Origin: Anaeromassilibacillus sp001305115
GTDB taxonomy: Bacteria > Bacillota > Clostridia > Oscillospirales > Acutalibacteraceae
DNA length: 64,000 bases
NCBI GenBank assembly: GCA_042854365.1
Contig: AP031437.1
Span: 620,001-684,000 of the forward strand
Direction of reading: 5' to 3'
A program made the translations under genes and the position numbers. The notes beneath the pieces are model-generated. The model worked only from the letters and a program-made list of their open reading frames with translations, was not told where the DNA came from and did no database searches. Shown in pieces: positions 23,510-32,175 of the stretch; the first letter of the stretch is position 1, and the number at the start of each line of letters is the position of its first letter.

Positions 23510-26263
23510 ATGGGTAATATTCTCAAAGCCTTTTTTGGCAACTACAGCAAGCGCGAGTTAAAGCGCATTCAGCCCCTTTGCGACAAGGTGCTCGCACTTG
23601 AAGAAAAATACAAGCAGCTGAGCGACGAGGAATTGCAAGCGCAGACCCCTGCCTTGAAGGAACGCTTGGCCAATGGCGAGACATTGGACGACATTCTGCC
23701 CGATGCATTTGCCGTCTGCCGCGAGGCGTCCGCCCGCGTTTTGGAAATGCGCCACTTCCCGGTGCAAATTATCGGCGGTATTGTTCTGCATCAGGGCCGT
23801 ATCGCAGAAATGAAGACCGGTGAAGGTAAAACCCTTGTGGCAACGCTTCCGGCTTATTTAAATGCCCTGTCGGGCAAGGGCGTCCATGTGGTTACGGTCA
23901 ACGATTATTTGGCACGCCGTGACTCCGAATGGATGGGCAAGGTATATCGCTTTTTGGGCCTGTCGGTCGGACTGATCGCCCACGATATGGACAATGCAGC
24001 TCGTCAGAGAGCTTACAATGCGGATATTACCTATGGTACGAACAATGAGTTCGGGTTCGATTACCTGCGCGACAACATGGTTATCTATAAGGAGAATAAG
24101 GTGCAGCGCGGCCATAATTTCGCCATCGTCGATGAGGTTGACTCCATCTTGATCGACGAAGCGCGTACACCGTTGATTATTTCCGGCCAGGGGGACAAGT
24201 CCACAGAACTGTACAATATTGCGGATGCATTCGCCCAGACCCTTCAGATGGTGAAGGTTGCGGACTTGGATTCGAAAGAGGACAATGACGAACTCTATAA
24301 AGACGCGGATTATATTGTCAATGAAAAGGCCAAGACGGCTACGCTTACACCGTCCGGTGTGCGGAAGGCGGAAGCCTACTTCAATGTAGAAAACCTGACG
24401 GATGCGGACAACATTACGCTTCAGCACCATATCAATCAAGCGATTAAGGCGCGCGGCGTTATGACGCGCGACATCGATTACGTGGTCAAAGACGGCGAAG
24501 TCATCATTGTCGATGAGTTCACCGGCCGTTTGATGTATGGCCGCCGGTACAACGAGGGCCTGCACCAGGCCATCGAGGCGAAGGAAGGCGTCAAGGTGGC
24601 GCGCGAAAGCAAGACCCTTGCGACCATTACCTTCCAGAATTTCTTCCGCCTTTACACAAAGCTTTCCGGTATGACCGGTACGGCGATGACGGAAGAGGAT
24701 GAATTCCGTGAGATCTATAAGCTGGATGTCATTGAAATTCCAACCAACCGCCCGATGATCCGCCAGGATTTGCCGGACGTCGTATATAAGACAGAAAAGG
24801 GCAAATTTAATGCGGTCATCGATGACATCGTGGAGCACCATGAAAAGGGCCAGCCGGTGCTGGTCGGCACAATCTCCATTGAGAAGTCCGAACGGCTCAG
24901 CCAGCTGCTCAAGCGCCGCGGGGTCAAGCACGAGGTTTTGAACGCAAAGTACCATGATAAGGAAGCGGAGATCGTTGCGCAGGCCGGTAAGAAGGGCGCC
25001 GTTACGATTGCAACCAACATGGCAGGCCGTGGTACGGACATCATGCTGGGCGGTAACGCAGAATATATGGCGAAGGCGGAGATGCGCCGGATGCAGTACA
25101 GCGAAGAACTCATCAATGAGGCGGACGCACATTCGGACACCGAGGATGAGGAGATCCTGGAGGCGCGCAAGACCTTCCAGGAGCTTAATAATAAGTATAA
25201 AGAGGCAACCAAAGGAGAAGCAGAGGCAGTGCGCGAAGCTGGCGGACTATATATCATCGGTACGGAGCGGCACGAGTCCCGCCGTATTGATAACCAGCTG
25301 CGCGGCCGTGCCGGCCGTCAGGGCGACCCCGGTATGAGCCGGTTCTATATCTCCCTGGAGGACGATTTGATGCGCCTGTTCGGTGGCGAACGCATCACAC
25401 AGATGATGAATACGCTAAAGGTGGACGAGGATACGCCGATTGAAGCGGGGATGTTGACAAAGACCATCGAAGGAGCACAGAAGAAGATTGAAGGCCGCAA
25501 CTTTGGCATTCGTAAGAATGTTTTGCAGTATGATGACGTGATGAGCCGCCAGCGCGAGATCATCTATGGCCAGCGCGATCAGGTGCTCAACGGGGAAGAT
25601 CTGCGTGAACAGATTGTCAAGATGATCGAACAGGCGATTGGGGCACAGGTGGACAAATATCTGCCGGCTTCCAACCTGCGCGACGACTGGGATTTGAACG
25701 GCCTGCGGGAACATTATATGGGCTGGCTGATTGGCCCGGACGACTTGCAGTACGATGAGAGCGAAATGGAAAAGCTCGATCCGGAATACGTCAAGGAAGA
25801 GATCTGCAAAAAAGCGATGGCGCAATACGAAGCGCGCGAGCAGGCCTATGGCGACAAGGTGATGCGCGAATTGGAGCGCGTGGTCCTTTTGAAAAATGTG
25901 GACCGCGAATGGATGGATCACATCGATGCGATGGAAGAGCTTCAGAAGGGAATCCGTTTGCGTGCATACGGCCAGCGCGATCCGGTTGTTGAATACCGTT
26001 TGGAAGGCTTCGACATGTTCGATGAGATGATTGCGACCATTCGTGAAAATACGGCGCGCATGATGCTCACCGTCCAGTTGCGCACCCAGGAAGAGCCGAA
26101 GCGCGAGCAGGTGGCAAAGCCGACCTCTACCAGCGCTGACGGCACGGATACCAACCGCACGGTGCATAAGGGTAAGAAGATCGGCCCGAATGATCCGTGT
26201 CCCTGCGGCAGCGGTAAAAAGTTTAAGAAGTGTACTTGCGCGGAGTATCATCCACAAAGCTGA
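23510..26263 (+). CDS. secA: Preprotein translocase ATPase SecA
   Basis: A 917-residue motor of the Sec export pathway. Walker A is MKTGEGKTLVA (residues ~102-112), the DEAD-type phrase is VDEVDSILIDEART (~208-221), the preprotein cross-linking domain follows, then TNMAGRGTDIMLGGNAEY (~498-515) in the second nucleotide-binding fold and RGRAGRQGDPG (~598-608). The C-terminus carries the zinc motif CPCGSGKKFKKC but ends TC rather than the usual adjacent H/C. Length is typical. TGAGGTGA is upstream of the ATG. It works at the membrane with SecYEG. The gene stands alone and is closed by a strong terminator. Confidence 0.98.
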   Translation: MGNILKAFFGNYSKRELKRIQPLCDKVLALEEKYKQLSDEELQAQTPALKERLANGETLDDILPDAFAVCREASARVLEMRHFPVQIIGGIVLHQGRIAEMKTGEGKTLVATLPAYLNALSGKGVHVVTVNDYLARRDSEWMGKVYRFLGLSVGLIAHDMDNAARQRAYNADITYGTNNEFGFDYLRDNMVIYKENKVQRGHNFAIVDEVDSILIDEARTPLIISGQGDKSTELYNIADAFAQTLQMVKVADLDSKEDNDELYKDADYIVNEKAKTATLTPSGVRKAEAYFNVENLTDADNITLQHHINQAIKARGVMTRDIDYVVKDGEVIIVDEFTGRLMYGRRYNEGLHQAIEAKEGVKVARESKTLATITFQNFFRLYTKLSGMTGTAMTEEDEFREIYKLDVIEIPTNRPMIRQDLPDVVYKTEKGKFNAVIDDIVEHHEKGQPVLVGTISIEKSERLSQLLKRRGVKHEVLNAKYHDKEAEIVAQAGKKGAVTIATNMAGRGTDIMLGGNAEYMAKAEMRRMQYSEELINEADAHSDTEDEEILEARKTFQELNNKYKEATKGEAEAVREAGGLYIIGTERHESRRIDNQLRGRAGRQGDPGMSRFYISLEDDLMRLFGGERITQMMNTLKVDEDTPIEAGMLTKTIEGAQKKIEGRNFGIRKNVLQYDDVMSRQREIIYGQRDQVLNGEDLREQIVKMIEQAIGAQVDKYLPASNLRDDWDLNGLREHYMGWLIGPDDLQYDESEMEKLDPEYVKEEICKKAMAQYEAREQAYGDKVMRELERVVLLKNVDREWMDHIDAMEELQKGIRLRAYGQRDPVVEYRLEGFDMFDEMIATIRENTARMMLTVQLRTQEEPKREQVAKPTSTSADGTDTNRTVHKGKKIGPNDPCPCGSGKKFKKCTCAEYHPQS

Positions 26264-26336
26264 GAGATGTCGGAAAAGCAGTGCAGCGGAACATCTGCCG
26301 TTGAATAGCTTGTTTCATAAAAAGGGTTTGTATTTG

Positions 26337-26378
26337 CCCCTTGCGATACAGAGGATTCTGTGTCGCAAGGGGTTTTTT
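26337..26378 (+). terminator. Strong intrinsic terminator after secA
   Basis: A 16-bp stem (CCCCTTGCGATACAGA with TCTGTGTCGCAAGGGG, one G-T pair) and a 4-base loop, followed by TTTTTTG. Confidence 0.92.
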
Positions 26379-26505
26379 GTACCCATATGGATAAAAATTG
26401 CGTATTCCTATTCGGCCGGCAATCTTCTACTCCATTTGGCGGGAATCCGGGCCGTGAACCAAAGGCGGAAAGCGCATATTTATTTTATTTTTATCTAAAC
26501 TAAGC

Positions 26506-26537
26506 TTAACCTGTTTTTAACATTGCACCGATAAAAT
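26506..26537 (+). promoter_or_regulatory. Candidate Pho box and promoter of the pst operon
   Basis: TTAACC (26506-26511) and TTAACA (26517-26522) repeat with 11-base spacing, with a weaker CTAAAC one turn upstream, like the TTHACA repeats bound by PhoP in Firmicutes. TAAAAT at 26532-26537 would be the -10, with the Pho box overlapping the -35 position. It lies 50-80 bases before pstS, matching phosphate control. Confidence 0.6.
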
Positions 26538-26586
26538 AAGCTCGTACTTAAAGAAAACATGAAGAAAACGTAAGGAGCAATGAAAC

Positions 26587-27486
26587 ATGAAAAAAGTGCT
26601 TTCGATCCTAATGGTTTTGGCTATGATGTGCACAAGCATGGCGTTCGTAGGGTGCAGCTCTACGGTAGAAGGCCAATCTGAGACTCCGTCTTCCCAAGGA
26701 AACGACGTCTCGGCGGAAAATGCAGGGGATTCTTCTGAAACGGCCAACAAAGAATTGAGCGGCGACCTCACCTTGAATGGTTCCACCTCCATGGCAAAGG
26801 TTTGCCAGGCATTGGGCGAAGCTTTTATGGAAAAGTATCCGGATGTAACCGTGACGAAGAGCGGCAATGGCTCTGGCGACGCTCCGAAGGCTGTCACCGC
26901 CGGTACCGCGTTGATCGGCGACCTGTCCAGAAATATGAAGGATGAAGAGGACCCGGATCAGTTCGAGATCAATCAAATCGCAATCGACGGCATTGCGATT
27001 GCGGTCAATAAGGAAAACCCTGTTACAGAACTGACCAGCGAACAAATCGCTAAGATCTTCACCGGAGAAATTACCAACTGGAAGGACGTCGGTGGAAACG
27101 ACCAGACGATCACCGTCATTGGCCGTGAGGCAGCTTCTGGAACCAGAGACGGTTTTGAAGCGATTTTTGGTTGCGAAGGAACCTGCAAATATGCTGCAGA
27201 AGTCACTTCCACCGGTGAAGTGGTTTCGAAGGTTGGTTCGGACCCGTCTGCAATCGGCTATGTTTCCCTAGATTCTGTCAACGATTCGGTCACCGCTTGT
27301 AAAGTGGACGGCGTAGAGGCGACAGAGGAAAACATTATCAACGGCTCTTATAAGGCGCAACGCCCGTTCATTCAGATCTACAAGAAGGGTTCCGACAGCG
27401 AATTGGTAAAAGCTTGGTTTGACTTCCTGTACTCCGATGAAGGACAGCAGATTATCTCCGATGTGGGGCTTGTACCGGCACAATAA
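26587..27486 (+). CDS. pstS: Phosphate-binding lipoprotein PstS
   Basis: A 299-residue periplasmic-type binding protein anchored as a lipoprotein: the lipobox AFVGC is at residues ~18-22. Phosphate-binding phrases are NGSTSMAKVCQ (~59), KSGNGSGDAPKAVTAGTALIG (~92, given as region) and GREAASGTRDGFE (~177-189), as in PstS. It captures phosphate outside the membrane and passes it to PstCA. A strong hairpin directly after the stop could reduce transcription of the downstream genes, so that PstS is made in excess. Confidence 0.95.
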   Translation: MKKVLSILMVLAMMCTSMAFVGCSSTVEGQSETPSSQGNDVSAENAGDSSETANKELSGDLTLNGSTSMAKVCQALGEAFMEKYPDVTVTKSGNGSGDAPKAVTAGTALIGDLSRNMKDEEDPDQFEINQIAIDGIAIAVNKENPVTELTSEQIAKIFTGEITNWKDVGGNDQTITVIGREAASGTRDGFEAIFGCEGTCKYAAEVTSTGEVVSKVGSDPSAIGYVSLDSVNDSVTACKVDGVEATEENIINGSYKAQRPFIQIYKKGSDSELVKAWFDFLYSDEGQQIISDVGLVPAQ

Positions 27487-27512
27487 ATGAGCCCCGGGGC
27501 GTAATGCTCCGT

Positions 27513-27556
27513 ACAAAATGCTCCGGCACTCGGAACTGGGTGCCGAAGCATTTTGT
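27513..27556 (+). terminator. Hairpin between pstS and pstC (attenuator-like)
   Basis: ACAAAATGCTCCGGCAC pairs with GTGCCGAAGCATTTTGT (small internal mismatch). Only a short T run follows, so it is more likely a partial terminator or mRNA-stabilising hairpin within the operon than a full stop. Confidence 0.7.
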
Positions 27557-27610
27557 TGCGCCCGAGGAGAGAGGCCATGTACGGCTTGATATAGAATGGA
27601 GGGCCTGCTG

Positions 27611-28969
27611 ATGCAGACATCATTGACCGATGAACGCGCAGAGCAAAAGCGCGCATTTGCCAATCGAATCAAACGGATTGTGGCGATTGTATTAGGCGCC
27701 GTAATCCTTATATCGTTCTTTTTTCCTTACATCCAGTTTGTTTTTAAAAATACGGTATATTCTTTGACCGGATTACAGCTTGTTACGGTACGCGGAATGA
27801 TGGTTCGTGGACCGCAGATGAGCGGACTTGTGACCATTCCTTTGCTCACCCGCATCGCTGTCGCGGCAGGCGTTGTGTTGGCTTTGGCAGGGATCGTGCT
27901 GTTGCTTTTGAAAAAACCGGTGTGGGCGGGGGCGGCCTACATCCTCTCAGGAGTAACGCCGTTGGTCTCGCTGATTACAACTTCCAGCATTCAGACGGCG
28001 GTCACTTCGCTCAATATCAGCGAGATAGAGGTGCATTATCTCTGGCCGTTCCTTTGTACATTGGCTTTTGGAATCGCCGGTGCGATCCTGGCGCTTTGGA
28101 CCCAGGGAACCGAGCGTCTGGCCAAGTCGGTTTTTCAGGTCTTTTCCTGTGTATCCGTCGGCTCTGTAGCTGTTATTACAATCTATATCCTTGTCTCCGG
28201 TGCTCCCGCCTTGATCGAGATCGGTGTGGGGGATTTTCTGTTCGGCACAAAGTGGGAGGCAAGCGCGGAGGTTTTTGGCATCCTGCCGATGATCCTTTCT
28301 TCCATTGCGGGAACTTTGGGCGCGATTGTTATCGGTGTGCCAATCGGCCTGTTGACCGCCATCTTTCTCTCGGAGACCGCCAATCCGATTCTGGCCAAAA
28401 TTGTACGTCCGGCGGTTGAATTGTTGGCGGGTATCCCATCCGTCATCTACGGTTTTTTTGGCATGCTGGTGATTGTGCCTGCCATCCGCAAGTTCCCGCC
28501 CTTTCAGGGACATACCACGGGTGATAGCCTTTTGGCCGCCATTTTAATCCTGGCGATCATGGTTCTTCCGACGATTGTAAATGTCTCTGAAACGGCGCTG
28601 CATGCCGTGCCAGTCTCCTATCGGGAAGCCTCCCTGGCATTGGGGGCTACGCAGACGACCACCATTTTTAAAGTGACGGTTCCGGCGGCGAAATCTGGAA
28701 TCCTTTCGGGGGTAATCCTGGGGGTAGGACGTGCCATTGGCGAAACCATGGCGGTAATTATGGTGGCCGGCAATGTGCCCAATATGCCGAACCTACTCGG
28801 CTCTGTGCGTTTCCTGACCACTGGCATTGCCATGGAGATGAGTTACTCCTCTGGATTGCACCGTCAGGCGCTGTTTGCCATCGGATTGGTGCTCTTTGTG
28901 TTTATTATGATTGTCAATATCAGTTTCACATATATTTCCAAGAAGGGGGTACAGCTCGATGGAAACTAA
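27611..28969 (+). CDS. pstC: Phosphate ABC permease PstC with N-terminal membrane extension
   Basis: A 452-residue membrane protein; usual PstC is ~290-330 residues. The core begins near residue 155 (ERLAKSVFQVFSCVSVGSV) and holds the permease phrases LLTAIFLSETANP, ELLAGIPSVIYGFFGM (EAA-like region) and SYREASLALGATQTTTIFKV. The extra first ~150 residues contain about four additional hydrophobic spans with a loop YSLTGLQLVTVRG. The start at 27611 follows GGAGGG. It forms the phosphate channel with PstA, whose start overlaps its end by 11 bases. Confidence 0.93.
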   Translation: MQTSLTDERAEQKRAFANRIKRIVAIVLGAVILISFFFPYIQFVFKNTVYSLTGLQLVTVRGMMVRGPQMSGLVTIPLLTRIAVAAGVVLALAGIVLLLLKKPVWAGAAYILSGVTPLVSLITTSSIQTAVTSLNISEIEVHYLWPFLCTLAFGIAGAILALWTQGTERLAKSVFQVFSCVSVGSVAVITIYILVSGAPALIEIGVGDFLFGTKWEASAEVFGILPMILSSIAGTLGAIVIGVPIGLLTAIFLSETANPILAKIVRPAVELLAGIPSVIYGFFGMLVIVPAIRKFPPFQGHTTGDSLLAAILILAIMVLPTIVNVSETALHAVPVSYREASLALGATQTTTIFKVTVPAAKSGILSGVILGVGRAIGETMAVIMVAGNVPNMPNLLGSVRFLTTGIAMEMSYSSGLHRQALFAIGLVLFVFIMIVNISFTYISKKGVQLDGN

Positions 28970-29831
28970 TTCCCTCTATTGCAAACACAGCCGCCCCAAG
29001 GACACGGCGTTGAAGGTTCTTATCAATCTGGCTGCTGGGGTGACCGTTGTGGTCCTGGTTGGAATCATCGGCTATATCCTGGTCAACGGCCTGCCCTATG
29101 TCACCTGGCAATTTATTTCCACACCGTATTCGGAAATGAATCCAGATCAAAAAGGCATCCTGCCCATGATTATCAATACCTTGTACATTGTGGTGATCAC
29201 TCTATTGATTGCGGTGCCAATCGGGCTTTCTTCTGCCATTTACCTGACCCAATATGCCAAGCAGGGGCGGCTGGTTCGTTCCATCCGGTTTACAACGGAG
29301 GTCCTTTCTGGTATCCCGTCGATCATTTTCGGCCTATTTGGTTACACAGTGTTCTGCATCCTGTTCCGCTTACAGGTTTCCATCCTTGCGGGCTGCCTGA
29401 CTATGACGATCTGTATTCTACCGACCATCGTGCGCACAACGGAGGAATCGCTTATGGCGGTTCCAACCAGCTACAAAGAGGGCGCGCTTGCACTTGGCGC
29501 TGGAAAGTTGCGTGTGATCCTGGGCATCGTGCTCCCATGTGCTATGCCGGGCGTGTTGACTGCCATCATCCTGGCGGTGGGCCGTATTGTAGGGGAGAGC
29601 GCCGCCCTTCTGTTCACTTCAGGAATTGGTTATAGCATGCCGAAGGACTTTTTCCGGCAGATCATGACCAGCGGGCGCACATTGACCCTGCATTTGTACC
29701 AGACAGCGCGCGAAGCCTCTACACCGGATGCCATGAATATTGCCTTCGGTACAGCGGCGGTCCTGTTAATTCTGGTATTCCTATTGAATTGTTTGACAAA
29801 AGTGGTGACGAAAGCAGTAAAGAAGGGTTGA
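28959..29831 (+). CDS. pstA: Phosphate ABC permease PstA
   Basis: A 290-residue integral membrane protein with about six spans. Family phrases include TEVLSGIPSIIFGLFGY (~102-118) and SYKEGALALGAGKLRVI (~172-188), the loop contacting PstB. ATG at 28959 follows AAGAAGGGGG inside the end of pstC, an 11-base overlap implying translational coupling. An upstream in-frame start would lie deeper in pstC with no ribosome-binding site. Partner of PstC and PstB in phosphate import. Confidence 0.95.
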   Translation: METNSLYCKHSRPKDTALKVLINLAAGVTVVVLVGIIGYILVNGLPYVTWQFISTPYSEMNPDQKGILPMIINTLYIVVITLLIAVPIGLSSAIYLTQYAKQGRLVRSIRFTTEVLSGIPSIIFGLFGYTVFCILFRLQVSILAGCLTMTICILPTIVRTTEESLMAVPTSYKEGALALGAGKLRVILGIVLPCAMPGVLTAIILAVGRIVGESAALLFTSGIGYSMPKDFFRQIMTSGRTLTLHLYQTAREASTPDAMNIAFGTAAVLLILVFLLNCLTKVVTKAVKKG

Positions 29832-29839
29832 GAACGGAT

Positions 29840-30604
29840 ATGGAAATGGGAAATCAAAAAATTGTATTACAGGATTTGAATCTGTATTATGGAGACTTTC
29901 ATGCGCTCAAGGGGATCAATATGGAGATTCCCGCCAATAAAGTGACGGCATTTATCGGCCCTTCGGGCTGTGGCAAATCCACTTGCCTGAAAACGTTGAA
30001 CCGGATGAACGATCTGGTGGACAACTGTAAGATTTCAGGACTTGTCACACTGGATGGCGAGGATATCTACGATCCGCGGACGGATGTGACCCTCCTGCGC
30101 CGCCGTGCGGGGATGGTGTTTCAAAAGCCGAACCCTTTCCCAATGTCGGTATATGACAACATCGCCTATGGACCGCGCGTCCATGGGATCAAGAATCGCC
30201 AAAAGCTCGATGAGATTGTCGAAAACTCGTTGAAAAGTGCAGCGCTTTGGGACGAAGTAAAGGACCGCTTGAAAAAATCTGCATTAGGCCTTTCCGGAGG
30301 CCAACAACAGCGTCTGTGTATTGCCCGCGCATTGGCGGTTGAGCCGGATGTCATTTTGATGGATGAACCGACCAGCGCGTTGGACCCGATCTCTACCTCG
30401 AAGATCGAAGATCTGATGGACGACCTGCGCAACCGGTATACTGTGGTGATTGTCACACATAATATGCAGCAAGCAGCCCGTATTGCGGATCGCACGGCGT
30501 TTTTCCTCTTGGGCGAATTGGTGGAGTATTCCGATACGCTCTCCATGTTCAACAAACCGCAGGACGAGCGGACAGAACGCTACATCACCGGCCGCTTCGG
30601 ATGA
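29840..30604 (+). CDS. pstB: Phosphate ABC transporter ATPase PstB
   Basis: A 254-residue ABC ATPase. Walker A is GPSGCGKST (residues ~39-47), the Q-loop follows in MVFQKPNPFPMSVYDNIAYG, the signature is LSGGQQQRLCIARAL (~153-167), and Walker B is VILMDEPTSALDP (~175-187). The phrase KPNPFP is typical of PstB. It starts 9 bases after pstA. It energises PstCA and also signals phosphate status together with PhoU. Confidence 0.97.
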   Translation: MEMGNQKIVLQDLNLYYGDFHALKGINMEIPANKVTAFIGPSGCGKSTCLKTLNRMNDLVDNCKISGLVTLDGEDIYDPRTDVTLLRRRAGMVFQKPNPFPMSVYDNIAYGPRVHGIKNRQKLDEIVENSLKSAALWDEVKDRLKKSALGLSGGQQQRLCIARALAVEPDVILMDEPTSALDPISTSKIEDLMDDLRNRYTVVIVTHNMQQAARIADRTAFFLLGELVEYSDTLSMFNKPQDERTERYITGRFG

Positions 30605-30663
30605 TGATGCATCTTCCCCTGGAACCGGATTTGATGTATAATAAAAAATAGGAGACAAGGATT

Positions 30664-31329
30664 ATGCCAAGAAAACTGTTTGACCGCGAGATCAATGATT
30701 TGATTCACCGCATGACCGATTTGGGAAATGACGTGGATGGCCGTATTCAAATGACCATTGACGCCCTGCGTACCTTAGACATTGAAAAGGCGAAAAAGGT
30801 TGCGACCAGTGACAATGAGATCGACAGTGAGGAACATAGAATCGAGCAAATATGCATGAACCTGATCGCTTTACAGCAGCCCATCGCCAGCGACCTGCGC
30901 ACCATTGCGGCCTGTTTGAAGATTTTGACCGATATGGAACGGGAGGCCGACCAGTGCGCGGACATCTGTGACATTCTGACCATCGCAGAACTCGACCGGA
31001 GCAGTTTGGCCTTAGCCCACGTGGTACAAATGTTGGAAGCGGCACATGAAATGTTCCGCGGCGCTTTGGATGTGTTCCTGAGCCGCGACGTTGAGGCGGC
31101 ACGGAAGGTCTGCCAGGCGGATGACAACGTGGATGCGATGTTTTCCAAGATTGTCTTGGAAGTCTGTGGAATCATTACGGAAAACCCGCAGAATGTCATG
31201 TGTGATGTCGATCTGATCTTTATCACAAAATATGTGGAGCGTATGGCGGATCATGCGACCAATATTGCGGAGTGGGTCATCTATATGGAGACCGGCGAAC
31301 ATCCGGATCTTAACACGAAAGTCTTTTAA
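30664..31329 (+). CDS. phoU: Phosphate-signalling regulator PhoU
   Basis: A 221-residue all-helical protein with two PhoU repeats (~15-100 and ~118-205). Characteristic phrases are DNEIDSEEHRIEQICMNLIA and ADDNVDAMFSKIVLE, whose acidic Ex3D-type residues bind metal, and ERMADHATNIAEWV near the end. AGGAGACAAGG precedes the start. PhoU links the Pst transporter to the PhoR kinase, damping the response when phosphate is sufficient. Its place between pstB and phoPR completes the module. Confidence 0.95.
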   Translation: MPRKLFDREINDLIHRMTDLGNDVDGRIQMTIDALRTLDIEKAKKVATSDNEIDSEEHRIEQICMNLIALQQPIASDLRTIAACLKILTDMEREADQCADICDILTIAELDRSSLALAHVVQMLEAAHEMFRGALDVFLSRDVEAARKVCQADDNVDAMFSKIVLEVCGIITENPQNVMCDVDLIFITKYVERMADHATNIAEWVIYMETGEHPDLNTKVF

Positions 31330-31411
31330 AGATTGACGGGCGGCGGGCGCTCCTGTCCGTCTGTACATAGAATTACCGTGAGGAAAGAGTGCGAGAAAGA
31401 GAGGGGCATTT

Positions 31412-32098
31412 ATGCCTTTGGTATATATTGCAGACGACGAACCCAATATTCGCCGTCTGGTGGCGTTTGGCCTGAAGGACAGCGGATTTGAGTCGGCTGA
31501 ATTCGCAGATGGCGAGACACTTCTTGCTGGTATTAAGGCGCGCAAGCCGGATGCCGTGATCCTGGATTGGATGATGCCGCCGCCGGACGGTCTGGCAGTG
31601 TGCCGGACGCTGCGTGCCAGCGCGGATACACGGGACATTCCCATCCTGATGTTGACGGCACGCGGCGAAGAGATTGACAAGGTTCTAGGGTTGGAACTGG
31701 GAGCGGATGACTACATTGTGAAGCCTTTTGGAATCAAGGAGCTCTGTGCGCGTGTACGTGCTGTGTTGCGCCGTACCGAGCGGGCGCAGGAGCCGGAGCA
31801 GCGGTTGGAGGCGGGTTCCCTACAGGTCGACATTGCACGCCACATGGTTACGAAAAATGATACCAAAATAGAACTGACGGCCAAAGAATTTGATCTGCTT
31901 GTGATGTTGATGAAAAACCGTGGAAAAGTGCTCACACGCGACAGTCTGCTTGATAAAGTTTGGGGCGTCGAGTATTTTGGCGATACAAGGACAGTGGATG
32001 TACACGTGCGATACTTGCGTCAGAAGGTGGAGGACGATCCCGATCATCCGGCATTGATTCAGACCGTCCGCGGTGTGGGATACCGGTTTACAGAGTAA
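31412..32098 (+). CDS. phoP: Phosphate response regulator, OmpR/PhoB family
   Basis: A 228-residue two-domain regulator. The receiver domain (1-~120) has the acidic pair DDEP, the phospho-acceptor Asp52 in VILDWMMPPPDG, the Thr in LMLTARGEE and the Lys in IVKPFG. A winged helix (~130-228) ends with the typical RYLRQKVEDDPDHP and TVRGVGYRF. The residue after WMMP is replaced by PPPDG, one residue longer than the usual GMDG. It follows phoU and is directly before the kinase gene, so it should drive the Pho box before pstS. Confidence 0.9.
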   Translation: MPLVYIADDEPNIRRLVAFGLKDSGFESAEFADGETLLAGIKARKPDAVILDWMMPPPDGLAVCRTLRASADTRDIPILMLTARGEEIDKVLGLELGADDYIVKPFGIKELCARVRAVLRRTERAQEPEQRLEAGSLQVDIARHMVTKNDTKIELTAKEFDLLVMLMKNRGKVLTRDSLLDKVWGVEYFGDTRTVDVHVRYLRQKVEDDPDHPALIQTVRGVGYRFTE

Positions 32099-32175
32099 GT
32101 TGTACAGGGCATGCCCTTGCGGGTATGCCGCTTTTTTTACACGTTCCTGGAAAAATACAAGAGAGGGGCAGCCGA

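Noticed and set aside
23858..25132. 424-codon open frame on the minus strand
   Set aside because: Opposite secA; composition is typical of an antisense shadow and no family is recognisable.
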